Shown here: positions 42,870 through 50,546 of the stretch, one piece after another
How the letters are laid out: every line of letters begins with the position of its first letter
Numbering within the stretch: position 1 is the stretch's first letter
Assembly: GCA_041603535.1 (NCBI GenBank)
Contig: JBFIEE010000005.1
Location: 1 to 64,000 of the forward strand
Source: HB2-32-21 sp041603535
Lineage (GTDB): Bacteria; Pseudomonadota; Gammaproteobacteria; Pseudomonadales; Porticoccaceae
Direction: 5' to 3'
DNA length: 64,000 bases
Made by a program: the position numbers and the translations under genes
Notes under the pieces: model-generated
The model's database searches: none
Told to the model about the DNA's origin: nothing
What the model saw: the letters and a program-made list of their open reading frames with translations, nothing else

Positions 42870-43634
42870 TCAACGTGGGTTCGACCCGGCGCCGCCCTCA
42901 TGATTAGCTGGTCGAGGGCCGAAAATTCCCCTGCCGATGCGGAGAATGGTCGCGCCTTCAGCGATGGCAGCGGCTATATCGTCGGACATACCCATGGACA
43001 GTGTATCCAAAGATTGCAGGTCGGGAGAGCTGATTTTGAGGTGGCGCAATAATGCGGCGGTTTGTCTGAACGGCTCGCGCTGTGCGGTAAGCCCCACTCT
43101 GGGCTGGGGGATGACCATGAGTCCGCGCAGGTGCAAGTTGGGAAGCTTGACGATGGATCTAGCCAGATCCGGTAGTTCCCCGGGGGGAACACCTGACTTG
43201 GTCGCTTCCCGATCAATATTTACCTGGATGCAAACGTTGAGCCTTGTGGCGCTATCCTGCCGGTGGAGATTCAGCCGCTCGGCGACCTTTAGTCTATCTA
43301 TGCTGTGAACCCAGCTAAAGTGTCTGGCAATGTCTCTGGTCTTATTGGTCTGAATGGGTCCGATGAAGTGCCACTCGGGCACGGAGCAGTTACGCGCCGT
43401 GGCGTTGCGTGGTTCAAGAAGGTGTTGCAGGGCTGCCTGCTTTTGCAGGGCTTCCTGAAGGTAGCTTTCCCCGAAACACCGGATTCCTGCGCACCAGGCC
43501 GCGAGTAGGTTGTCAGCATTTTGGCCCTTACTCGCAGCCAAAAGTTTGATGCTGTCGCCATTTCGGTGAGAATCAGTACGAATTTGTTGCAGTAACGCTG
43601 TGATTTGACTTACATTTTTGGCAATATTTTGCAT
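42870..43634 (-). CDS. yggS: YggS/PROSC pyridoxal-phosphate homeostasis protein
   Basis: 254 aa, alanine-racemase-like TIM barrel. PLP Lys in AASKGQ, HFIGPIQTNKTR, SIDRLKVAERL and MGMSDDIAAAI ... RIGRGIFGPR. One usual motif is altered: FGES in place of FGEN. Divergent from pilT, as in Pseudomonas. Confidence 0.93.
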   Translation of the reverse strand: MQNIAKNVSQITALLQQIRTDSHRNGDSIKLLAASKGQNADNLLAAWCAGIRCFGESYLQEALQKQAALQHLLEPRNATARNCSVPEWHFIGPIQTNKTRDIARHFSWVHSIDRLKVAERLNLHRQDSATRLNVCIQVNIDREATKSGVPPGELPDLARSIVKLPNLHLRGLMVIPQPRVGLTAQREPFRQTAALLRHLKISSPDLQSLDTLSMGMSDDIAAAIAEGATILRIGRGIFGPRPANHEGGAGSNPR

Positions 43635-43696
43635 ATACTCAAAGGTGTGCTTTGATCAGGTTTGCGGCAGGTTATCAATAATCACAGGGTTTGGTA

Positions 43697-44734
43697 ATGG
43701 ATATAACGGAACTATTGGCCTTTAGTGCCAAACAGGGGGCATCGGATCTACACTTGTCGGCCGGTTTGCCGCCTATGATTCGGGTCGATGGCGACGTCCG
43801 GCGGGTGAATTTGCCGCCGATGGAGCATAAACAGGTGCACGGCCTGATTTACGAAATCATGAACGACAAGCAGCGTCGTGACTATGAAGAGTTTCTGGAG
43901 ACCGATTTTTCCTTTGAGGTGCCTGGGGTTGCCCGCTTCAGGGTCAATGCGTTCAACCAGAACCGGGGCGCCGGCGCGGTTTTCCGTACCATCCCTTCCC
44001 GGGTATTAACGCTTGAAGATTTAGGCTTCGGCCAGGTATTCAGAGATATTTCCATGCTGCCACGCGGTCTGGTGCTGGTTACCGGGCCGACAGGGTCTGG
44101 CAAGAGCACTACGCTAGCGGCGATGATTGATTATGTTAATGACAATCGCTATCAGCACATACTGACCATTGAGGATCCTATAGAATTTGTTCATGAGAGC
44201 AAAAAATGCCTGGTTAACCAGCGGGAAGTACACAAGGATACACACGGCTTTAGTGAAGCTCTCCGATCCGCGCTGCGTGAAGACCCCGATATCATTCTGG
44301 TCGGTGAAATGCGTGACCTGGAAACAATTCGTCTGGCGTTGACGGCAGCCGAGACCGGGCACCTGGTGTTTGGTACCCTGCACACTACCTCGGCGGCCAA
44401 AACCATAGACCGCATCGTGGATGTATTTCCGGGGGCGGAAAAATCCATGGTGCGTGCTATGTTGTCGGAGTCACTGCAGGCTGTATTATCCCAAACGCTA
44501 ATGAAAAAAATTGGCGGTGGACGAGCGGCCGCTAACGAAATCATGATTGGCACGCCGGCGATTCGCAATTTGATTCGTGAGGATAAAGTGGCGCAGATGT
44601 ACTCGGCGATCCAGACAGGTGTCGGGCGTGGCATGCAAACCATGGATCAGTGTTTGCAAAAACTGGTGGCGCAAAAAGTTGTGACCAGGGAAGCGGCCCG
44701 TGAAAAGGCCAGAATGCCGGACGATTTCGTTTAG
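43697..44734 (+). CDS. pilT: Type IV pilus retraction ATPase PilT
   Basis: 345 aa from ATG 43697 (MDITELLAFSAKQGASDLHL); a TTG two codons upstream is less likely. Walker A GPTGSGKSTT, Asp box ILTIEDPIEFVH, Walker B DIILVGEMRD, His box GHLVFGTLHT and the C-terminal AIRNLIREDK, the family PilT signature. Hexameric motor that depolymerises pili to drive twitching. Followed by pilU. Confidence 0.97.
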   Translation: MDITELLAFSAKQGASDLHLSAGLPPMIRVDGDVRRVNLPPMEHKQVHGLIYEIMNDKQRRDYEEFLETDFSFEVPGVARFRVNAFNQNRGAGAVFRTIPSRVLTLEDLGFGQVFRDISMLPRGLVLVTGPTGSGKSTTLAAMIDYVNDNRYQHILTIEDPIEFVHESKKCLVNQREVHKDTHGFSEALRSALREDPDIILVGEMRDLETIRLALTAAETGHLVFGTLHTTSAAKTIDRIVDVFPGAEKSMVRAMLSESLQAVLSQTLMKKIGGGRAAANEIMIGTPAIRNLIREDKVAQMYSAIQTGVGRGMQTMDQCLQKLVAQKVVTREAAREKARMPDDFV

Positions 44735-44788
44735 CTTGAGAAATTGACCGTTGCGAATTTGTTCAAATAGACTTCAGGAGTAAGGGTG

Positions 44789-45946
44789 ATGGAATTTGAC
44801 AGTTTGTTGCGACTGATGGTGGATAAACAGGCTTCTGACCTGTTTATTACCGAAGGTGTACCCCCCTCGGTCAAGATTAATGGCAAAGTTATTCCGGTGG
44901 GCAAAAAGCCGCTCAGCGGAATTAACGCCTGCGAGCTTGTGGAAAGCCTCATGGATGATGAGCAGAGGAAAAAATTTCACACCAGTAAGGAGCTAAATTT
45001 CGCCATCACGTCTAACAATGTTGAAGGCGCTCGCTTTCGGGTCAGTGCTTTCTATCAGCGCAACGAAATTGGTATGGTCTTGCGCCGTATTGAAACAAAG
45101 ATTCCCACCGTTGAAGAACTGATGTTGCCGCGCACCCTCAATGAGCTGGTCATGAACAAGCGCGGCATTATTTTCTTTGTGGGTGCGACCGGTACCGGTA
45201 AGTCCACCTCGCTGGCGGCGATGGTTGGTCATCGCAATCGCAACAGCCACGGGCATATTATTTCGGTGGAGGATCCGATCGAATTCGTGCATCAGCACGA
45301 TGGCTGCATCATCACGCAACGTGAGGTAGGTATCGATACAGAGTCCTTTGAAGTTGCGTTGCGCAACACCCTGCGGCAGGCGCCTGACGTTATTTTAATC
45401 GGTGAGATTCGCTCGCCGGAAACAATGGAGCAAGCTATTACCTTTGCTGAAACAGGACACCTGGTGCTGGCCACCTTACATGCCAACAACGCCAACCAGG
45501 CGCTGGATCGTATCCAGCACTTTTTCCCCGCAGAGCGCCACGGGCAGCTGTGGATGGATTTATCGTTGAATTTAAAGGCGATGGTTGCCCAGCAGCTAAT
45601 CCCCACGGCTGACGGCAAGGGCCGCCGAGCCGCTATTGAAATCCTTATCAATACGCCGCTGGTTTCGGATTTGATTCGCAAGGGTGAAGTGCACAAGCTC
45701 AAGGAGGTTATGACGCGATCCTCTGAACACGGTATGCAGACGTTCGACCAGGCGCTGTACCGCCTGTACGACGAAGGTGTGGTCACTTATGAGGATGCGT
45801 TGGCCGCAGCTGATTCTAAAAACGATTTACGTCTGTTGATCAAACTAAAATCCGAGACCGATGCTAGTTATCTGAATCATGCCGCTGACGAACTAACGAT
45901 GAAGGACCACGACGAAGATAGCTTCCGGTTATTTCAGCGTGAGTAA
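44789..45946 (+). CDS. pilU: Type IV pilus retraction ATPase PilU
   Basis: 385 aa. PilT paralogue, with Walker A GATGTGKSTS, ISVEDPIEFVH, DVILIGEIRS and GHLVLATLHANNANQALDR. Accessory motor that works with PilT. ATG 44789 with GGAG upstream (GTG one codon before is possible). Convergent with ruvX, only 10 bp apart. Confidence 0.96.
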   Translation: MEFDSLLRLMVDKQASDLFITEGVPPSVKINGKVIPVGKKPLSGINACELVESLMDDEQRKKFHTSKELNFAITSNNVEGARFRVSAFYQRNEIGMVLRRIETKIPTVEELMLPRTLNELVMNKRGIIFFVGATGTGKSTSLAAMVGHRNRNSHGHIISVEDPIEFVHQHDGCIITQREVGIDTESFEVALRNTLRQAPDVILIGEIRSPETMEQAITFAETGHLVLATLHANNANQALDRIQHFFPAERHGQLWMDLSLNLKAMVAQQLIPTADGKGRRAAIEILINTPLVSDLIRKGEVHKLKEVMTRSSEHGMQTFDQALYRLYDEGVVTYEDALAAADSKNDLRLLIKLKSETDASYLNHAADELTMKDHDEDSFRLFQRE

Positions 45947-45956
45947 GGGGCGGGCC

Positions 45957-46409
45957 TCAGGGTTTTAGTGCTATTTCTGGTTGCCTCAGCCAGGTTTGCA
46001 GAATAAAACAGGCAGCCGCGGCGTCCACTGGGGAATGTCGATAATTTTTTGAAGTGGGCACTGTTGACTTCGCTTCGCGGGTCGACAGCCGCTCGTCAAC
46101 CATGGCGACCGCAAGGCCACTCCGAGCCTGGAGGCGTCGCCCAAACTTGCGGGCTCGGCGACAAAATTCACTTTCGGTACCATCGATATTCAGAGGCAGG
46201 CCCACTAACAAAAGATCAGGTCGCCATGTGTCAATGTGTTTCAACACTTCGGGCCAGTCGGGCCGGCCGTCTTTTGCGCGGAGTACTAATAGCGGGTTGG
46301 CAGAATGCGTGATCGTCTGGCCCACGGCGAGACCGATATTACGCGCGCCGAAATCAAAAGCCAGCACGGTTACTGGCGGAGCAGACGAACGGTCAGGCGT
46401 GTCCGGCAC
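45957..46409 (-). CDS. ruvX: Holliday junction resolvase-like YqgF/RuvX, pre-16S rRNA nuclease
   Basis: 150 aa, GTG start inside the end of yqgE (17-bp overlap). RNase H-like fold; acidic residues in AFDFGARNIGLAVG, VDERLSTREA and SPVDAAAA. In E. coli it is needed for 16S rRNA 5' maturation. A second GTG a few codons in could start it. Same order as Pseudomonas (yqgE-yqgF), but without the pyrRBC genes usually between it and pilU. Confidence 0.91.
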   Translation of the reverse strand: MPDTPDRSSAPPVTVLAFDFGARNIGLAVGQTITHSANPLLVLRAKDGRPDWPEVLKHIDTWRPDLLLVGLPLNIDGTESEFCRRARKFGRRLQARSGLAVAMVDERLSTREAKSTVPTSKNYRHSPVDAAAACFILQTWLRQPEIALKP

Positions 46410-46980
46410 TATTGCTGAGCTGATTTAAATTAATACCGATACGGGCGGCTGCCAGGTGTGCGCAACGTTCGAGCGGGGTGTCAAACAGAAACTCGGCATC
46501 GGCAGGCACTGTTAGCCACGCGTTGGCCAGTAATTCCTGCTCAAGTTGACCGGCTCCCCAGCCAGCGTAACCGAGAATAATCAGCGATTCTGCTGGCCCC
46601 TTCTCGTGGGCAATCGCCTCGATAATATCTCGCGACGCGGTCAGACTTATTTGATCGCTGACCGAGACAGTTGACTGCCACTGCTGGTCTTTGCTGCGAT
46701 GCAGCACAAAGCCGCGCTCCTGTTGTACTGGGCCGCCCAGTAACAAGGGTAGCGCGCCCAGTTTTTCGGGGCACGGCAAGTTTAACTGGGCAAAAATCTG
46801 GCTGAGCGGCAACCCTAGCGGACGGTTTATCGTCAATCCCATCGCGCCTTCCGGTGTGTGTTCACAAATGTAGACGACAGAGTGGGCGAAACCCGGATCA
46901 GTAAGGCCGGGCATGGCAACCAGCAACTGCCCGCGCAGGTGATTAAAGGTTTGCTCGTGATGCGATGTCGTCGTGCCCAT
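46393..46980 (-). CDS. yqgE: YqgE/AlgH family protein
   Basis: 195 aa. Family motifs RGQLLVAMPGLTDPGFAHSV, EGAMGLTINRP, GGPVQQERGFVLH and GYAGWGAGQLEQEL. In P. aeruginosa it is AlgH, linked to alginate regulation, but its biochemical role is unknown. Located between the tonB-like gene and ruvX. Confidence 0.93.
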   Translation of the reverse strand: MGTTTSHHEQTFNHLRGQLLVAMPGLTDPGFAHSVVYICEHTPEGAMGLTINRPLGLPLSQIFAQLNLPCPEKLGALPLLLGGPVQQERGFVLHRSKDQQWQSTVSVSDQISLTASRDIIEAIAHEKGPAESLIILGYAGWGAGQLEQELLANAWLTVPADAEFLFDTPLERCAHLAAARIGINLNQLSNSAGHA

Positions 46981-47026
46981 GAAGCCAGTATTGGGGGTTG
47001 CCCGGTGAATTACAAGGTGGCGGTTG

Positions 47027-47914
47027 TTATCGGGTTCGCAAGTGATCGCCCGGTAAAAATCGCCAGGTTTGAATGATCTCTATTTTGTCCCAGTGAATCA
47101 TTTCCCTGGGAAACGGCGCGAAGGGAGATGCCATCCGCACGGTTTCTACCGCTGCCTGGTCGAGAACAGGCTGACCGGATACCTTGAGTAACTCCACGCT
47201 TTCAACCGACCCGTCGGGTAACACCGTGACTGCCAGGCTGAGTTCACCATATAACTTGCGCTGTCTGGCCTCGTCGGGATAGTGGAAATTACCGACCTGC
47301 TCTATTTTATCAACCCAGTACTTGAGATAGGCGGCGTGTTCGGCTGCCTGGGTTCGCGCAGAGGTCATGCGTAGTATGTTGGGTAGCTTGTTGTAGGCCT
47401 GTTTTTGAATGTCGAGCTGGGCCTGCAGGCTACTGAATTCCTTTAGCCGGGTAGGTAGAATCTCCTTTTCGGTGTTTGGCGATTGTCGCTCGCCGTCTTC
47501 TACAGACTGTTGTCTTATCCTCCGACTCCCCTGCGATGAGGTAATCGTTCGCTTCGAGCGATTTTGTGCGGCCTGTGCAACTTGTGGAATAATGAGGGGC
47601 TGTGTGTCGCGTAAAACCTCGGCTGTATATTCAGAAAGTGTGTCGGTCGTGATTTTAGTTTGCTCGTCCGTGATATTGCCGCTGCCCTCCTGATTGGCCT
47701 GGGCCATGTAAGCCGCATCCTTAATCGCATCGTCAGTGGGCTGCTGCGCGAGGGTGACTTCCAGCGCCCTGGTCGCCGGCTGGGGCTTTAAAAAATCAAA
47801 GCCGATACCAAAGATGATCAGGCTATGCAATGCCAGCGCGAGAAACGCGGCAAAGCCAAGGCGATCCTGGCCCTGGCTTGGATCGGCGACCGGGAACAGG
47901 ATATCCGTGGTCAC
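47027..47914 (-). CDS. TonB-like energy transducer (TonB3-type, pilus-linked locus)
   Basis: 295 aa, GTG start overlapping the gshB stop (4 bp). One N-terminal membrane helix (about 19-39, FAAFLALALHSLIIFGIG), a polar and charged periplasmic stretch, and a C-terminal TonB domain (about 220-290: YPDEARQRKLYGELSLAVTV, SVELLKVSGQPVLDQAAVET). Same locus as P. aeruginosa tonB3, which is required for twitching motility; a similar role is inferred. Confidence 0.84.
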   Translation of the reverse strand: MTTDILFPVADPSQGQDRLGFAAFLALALHSLIIFGIGFDFLKPQPATRALEVTLAQQPTDDAIKDAAYMAQANQEGSGNITDEQTKITTDTLSEYTAEVLRDTQPLIIPQVAQAAQNRSKRTITSSQGSRRIRQQSVEDGERQSPNTEKEILPTRLKEFSSLQAQLDIQKQAYNKLPNILRMTSARTQAAEHAAYLKYWVDKIEQVGNFHYPDEARQRKLYGELSLAVTVLPDGSVESVELLKVSGQPVLDQAAVETVRMASPFAPFPREMIHWDKIEIIQTWRFLPGDHLRTR

Positions 47915-48861
47915 GGGTTCAGTCTTCGTTTGATGGCTGTCATGAGCAGAGTGCCGATGGCGGTATTTTTCTCTCGATCAATTTCCCTGACACAGGTCGG
48001 GCTGGTGACATTTATTTCGGTTAGGTAGTCCCCGATGACATCGAGGCCAACAAATAGCAGGCCCTTTTCGCGCAGGCTGGAAGAAACCTGGCCTGCTATC
48101 CAGCGGTCGCGATCATTGAGGGGTTGCACTACCCCCTTGCCGCCTGCAGCAAGATTGCCGCGACTTTCGCCGACGGCTGGTACTCTGGCTAGACACCAGG
48201 GTACGGGATCCCCGTCAATCATCAGAATACGTTTGTCGCCCTGCACGATTTCGGGGATGTAACGCTGCACCATGATGGTTTGTGAACTGTGCCCGGTGAG
48301 CGTTTCTATGATGACGCTGACATTGGGGTCATCCTCTCTGGCTCTGAAAATACCGGTGCCGCCCATGCCGTCCAGTGGCTTGTAAATGACATCCTTATGC
48401 TGGTCGTGGAAGGCGCGCAGCCGTTTGGGATCCCGACTGACCAGCAGCGGCGGCGTGCACTGAGGGAATTGAGTAGCAAAAATTTTTTCATTGCAATCTC
48501 GCAAACTCTGGGCACGATTCACCACCAGTACTCCCAGTTTTTCGGCGGCTTCAAGTATGTAGGTCGCGTATACAAACTCGCTGTCAAACGGTGGATCCTT
48601 GCGCATCAGTACGCAGTCGAGATCAGCCAGGGGGCCGTCAGCGGGCTCCCCCAGTTCATACCAGCAATCTGGCGAATCAAATACCTTGAGCGGTTTCTGT
48701 CGGGCTATCGGCACGCCGTTAGCCAGCGCCAGATCTGACATTTCCATGTAGGATAGCGACCAGCCCTGAGCCTGGGCCGCCAGCAACAGGGCCAGCGTGG
48801 TATCTTTCTTGAAATTGATAGCAGCAATGGGATCCATAATAACGCCAACAGAAATTGCCAT
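47911..48861 (-). CDS. gshB: Glutathione synthetase
   Basis: 316 aa (E. coli 315). ATP-grasp enzyme that adds Gly to gamma-glutamylcysteine. N-terminal MDPIAAINFKKDTTLALL, ATP loop KPLDGMGGTGIFR, GDKRILMIDGDPVPWCLARVP (residues 208-228), and ending LTEINVTSPTCVREID. Divergent from pilG, first gene of gshB-tonB-yqgE-ruvX. Confidence 0.97.
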   Translation of the reverse strand: MAISVGVIMDPIAAINFKKDTTLALLLAAQAQGWSLSYMEMSDLALANGVPIARQKPLKVFDSPDCWYELGEPADGPLADLDCVLMRKDPPFDSEFVYATYILEAAEKLGVLVVNRAQSLRDCNEKIFATQFPQCTPPLLVSRDPKRLRAFHDQHKDVIYKPLDGMGGTGIFRAREDDPNVSVIIETLTGHSSQTIMVQRYIPEIVQGDKRILMIDGDPVPWCLARVPAVGESRGNLAAGGKGVVQPLNDRDRWIAGQVSSSLREKGLLFVGLDVIGDYLTEINVTSPTCVREIDREKNTAIGTLLMTAIKRRLNP

Positions 48862-49099
48862 AGTTTAGTACCTGCCATCATGTTGGTAAGTGGGTGCCCC
48901 ACGCCGCTCAAGCATTTGCGGAGGAGTTGCATACGTTACGGGGAGCGATATATACAAGCAACTATTTATACTAAATTTGCGACATAATTACTCCGTAAAT
49001 CGAGCCGTTATGGATAATATGCAGGTATTGTGTTAAATAGAGTCCGGGCGCGGTGAGCAGGCATTTTGCCGCTGCAGCAAAACCCGGGAAGAGGTGGGT

Positions 49100-49516
49100 A
49101 TGACGGCCAGCTTTGCAGCATTGAAGATTATGGTTATTGACGACAGCAACACGATTCGGCGCACCGCTGAAACCCTGCTTTCCAAAGAGGGTTGTGAAGT
49201 TATTACAGCAGTGGACGGTTTTGATTCGCTCGCTAAAATCGCTGATAGTGAACCTGACGTGATATTTGTTGATATTATGATGCCTCGGCTGGACGGATAC
49301 CAAACCTGCGCCCTGATTAAAAATAATGAACAGTTCAAGAATACGCCGGTCATTATGCTATCCAGCAAGGATGGTTTGTTCGATAAGGCCAAGGGACGCA
49401 TTGTCGGAGCTGACGAATATCTGACCAAGCCATTCAGCAAAAACGAATTGTTTAATGTTTTGGAAAAAATTGTCGCCAATAAGGCTAGCTTGAAAGAGCC
49501 CTTTCCCGACGCGTGA
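49100..49516 (+). CDS. pilG: Twitching response regulator PilG
   Basis: 138 aa, a single REC domain. Acidic pocket IDDS, phosphorylated Asp in IFVDIMMPRLDG and Lys in LTKPF. Start at ATG 49100 with AGAGG 5 nt upstream; a GTG two codons earlier is possible. In Pseudomonas PilG drives pilus extension and cAMP signalling. First gene of the Pil-Chp operon. Confidence 0.95.
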   Translation: MTASFAALKIMVIDDSNTIRRTAETLLSKEGCEVITAVDGFDSLAKIADSEPDVIFVDIMMPRLDGYQTCALIKNNEQFKNTPVIMLSSKDGLFDKAKGRIVGADEYLTKPFSKNELFNVLEKIVANKASLKEPFPDA

Positions 49517-49565
49517 TGCGATTGAAAACTAGCTTTACACTAACGGCAGGTTTGGGGCGCACGTG

Positions 49566-49940
49566 ATGACCAGGGTATTGATTGTTGATGACTCCCCTAC
49601 CGAAGTTCACAAGTTGACCCGAATTTTGACTAAACACGGGTATGCAGTGCTTACTTCGAGCAATGCCGAAGAGGGTGTGAATACCGCCCGGCTGGAGCAA
49701 CCGGATGTCGTGTTGATGGATGTTGTGATGCCCGGGTTGAACGGCTTTCAGGCGACGAGACAGCTTGCCAGGGGGCGTGAAACCGCGCATATACCGGTCA
49801 TCGTCGTCACCATGAAGAACCAGGAAACAGATAAAGTTTGGGCATCGCGGCAGGGTGCAAGGGCCTACCTCACCAAGCCGGTTTCAGAAAAACAATTACT
49901 CACCGCGATTATGCAAGTGGCAGAACATACACCGGGTTAA
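49566..49940 (+). CDS. pilH: Twitching response regulator PilH
   Basis: 124 aa REC-only protein: VDDSPTEV, Asp in VLMDVVMPGLNG, Lys in LTKPV. Family PilH opposes or buffers PilG output. GTG one codon before the ATG is another start. Confidence 0.95.
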   Translation: MTRVLIVDDSPTEVHKLTRILTKHGYAVLTSSNAEEGVNTARLEQPDVVLMDVVMPGLNGFQATRQLARGRETAHIPVIVVTMKNQETDKVWASRQGARAYLTKPVSEKQLLTAIMQVAEHTPG

Positions 49941-49947
49941 CATTTCG

Positions 49948-50490
49948 ATGCCAGCAAGCGATACCGTTTTTGATGTTGTTTACGAACTAGCACAACGGTT
50001 TGGGCGGGGTTCAAAGGCGTTGCCGGCGCAGGTCGATTATACGCCGGTCTCCACTGTGTTGTGTTTTTCTGCGCTCGGTATCGAGTTGGCAATACCCCTG
50101 GAGGAGCTGGCAGAGGTACTGGAGGTGCCTGCTTATACGCGCTTGCCTCGAGTGAAGTCATGGGTCGCTGGGGTGGCCAGTGTCAGGGGAAAGCTGCTGC
50201 CGATTGTAGATCTGGCGGCATTTTTGGGTGCGGAAATGACAACAACCACGAAACTGCATCGCGTGCTGGTGATTGATATGCACGGTATTTATGTAGGCTT
50301 GCTGGTGGATAGCGTAATCGGTGTCAGGCATTTTAATACAGAGCTGTTTAGCAGCTATCGGACAGATGTGCCGAGTTTGCTCAGCCGTTATGTGCTGGGC
50401 TGTTTTGTGGAAGAGGATGGGGCAAAAACGCGTCTGTTCAGGCCGGCGCAATTTATTACGGATAGGTCCTTTCTGGACGTAGCTGTTTAA
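49948..50490 (+). CDS. pilI: CheW-like adaptor PilI
   Basis: 180 aa from ATG 49948 (7 bp after pilH). CheW domain pattern: ELAIPLEELAEVLEVPAYTRLP and WVAGVASVRGKLLPIVDLAAFLG. Links PilJ to the ChpA kinase. The frame is open 31 codons upstream in another frame of pilH and those residues do not fit. Its TAA overlaps an ATG (50490) upstream of pilJ. Confidence 0.93.
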   Translation: MPASDTVFDVVYELAQRFGRGSKALPAQVDYTPVSTVLCFSALGIELAIPLEELAEVLEVPAYTRLPRVKSWVAGVASVRGKLLPIVDLAAFLGAEMTTTTKLHRVLVIDMHGIYVGLLVDSVIGVRHFNTELFSSYRTDVPSLLSRYVLGCFVEEDGAKTRLFRPAQFITDRSFLDVAV

Positions 50491-50546
50491 TGTTAGGAAG
50501 CCCTGGAAAGGATTATGTCGCAAAAGAAGGTCGGGAGCCTAAGTCA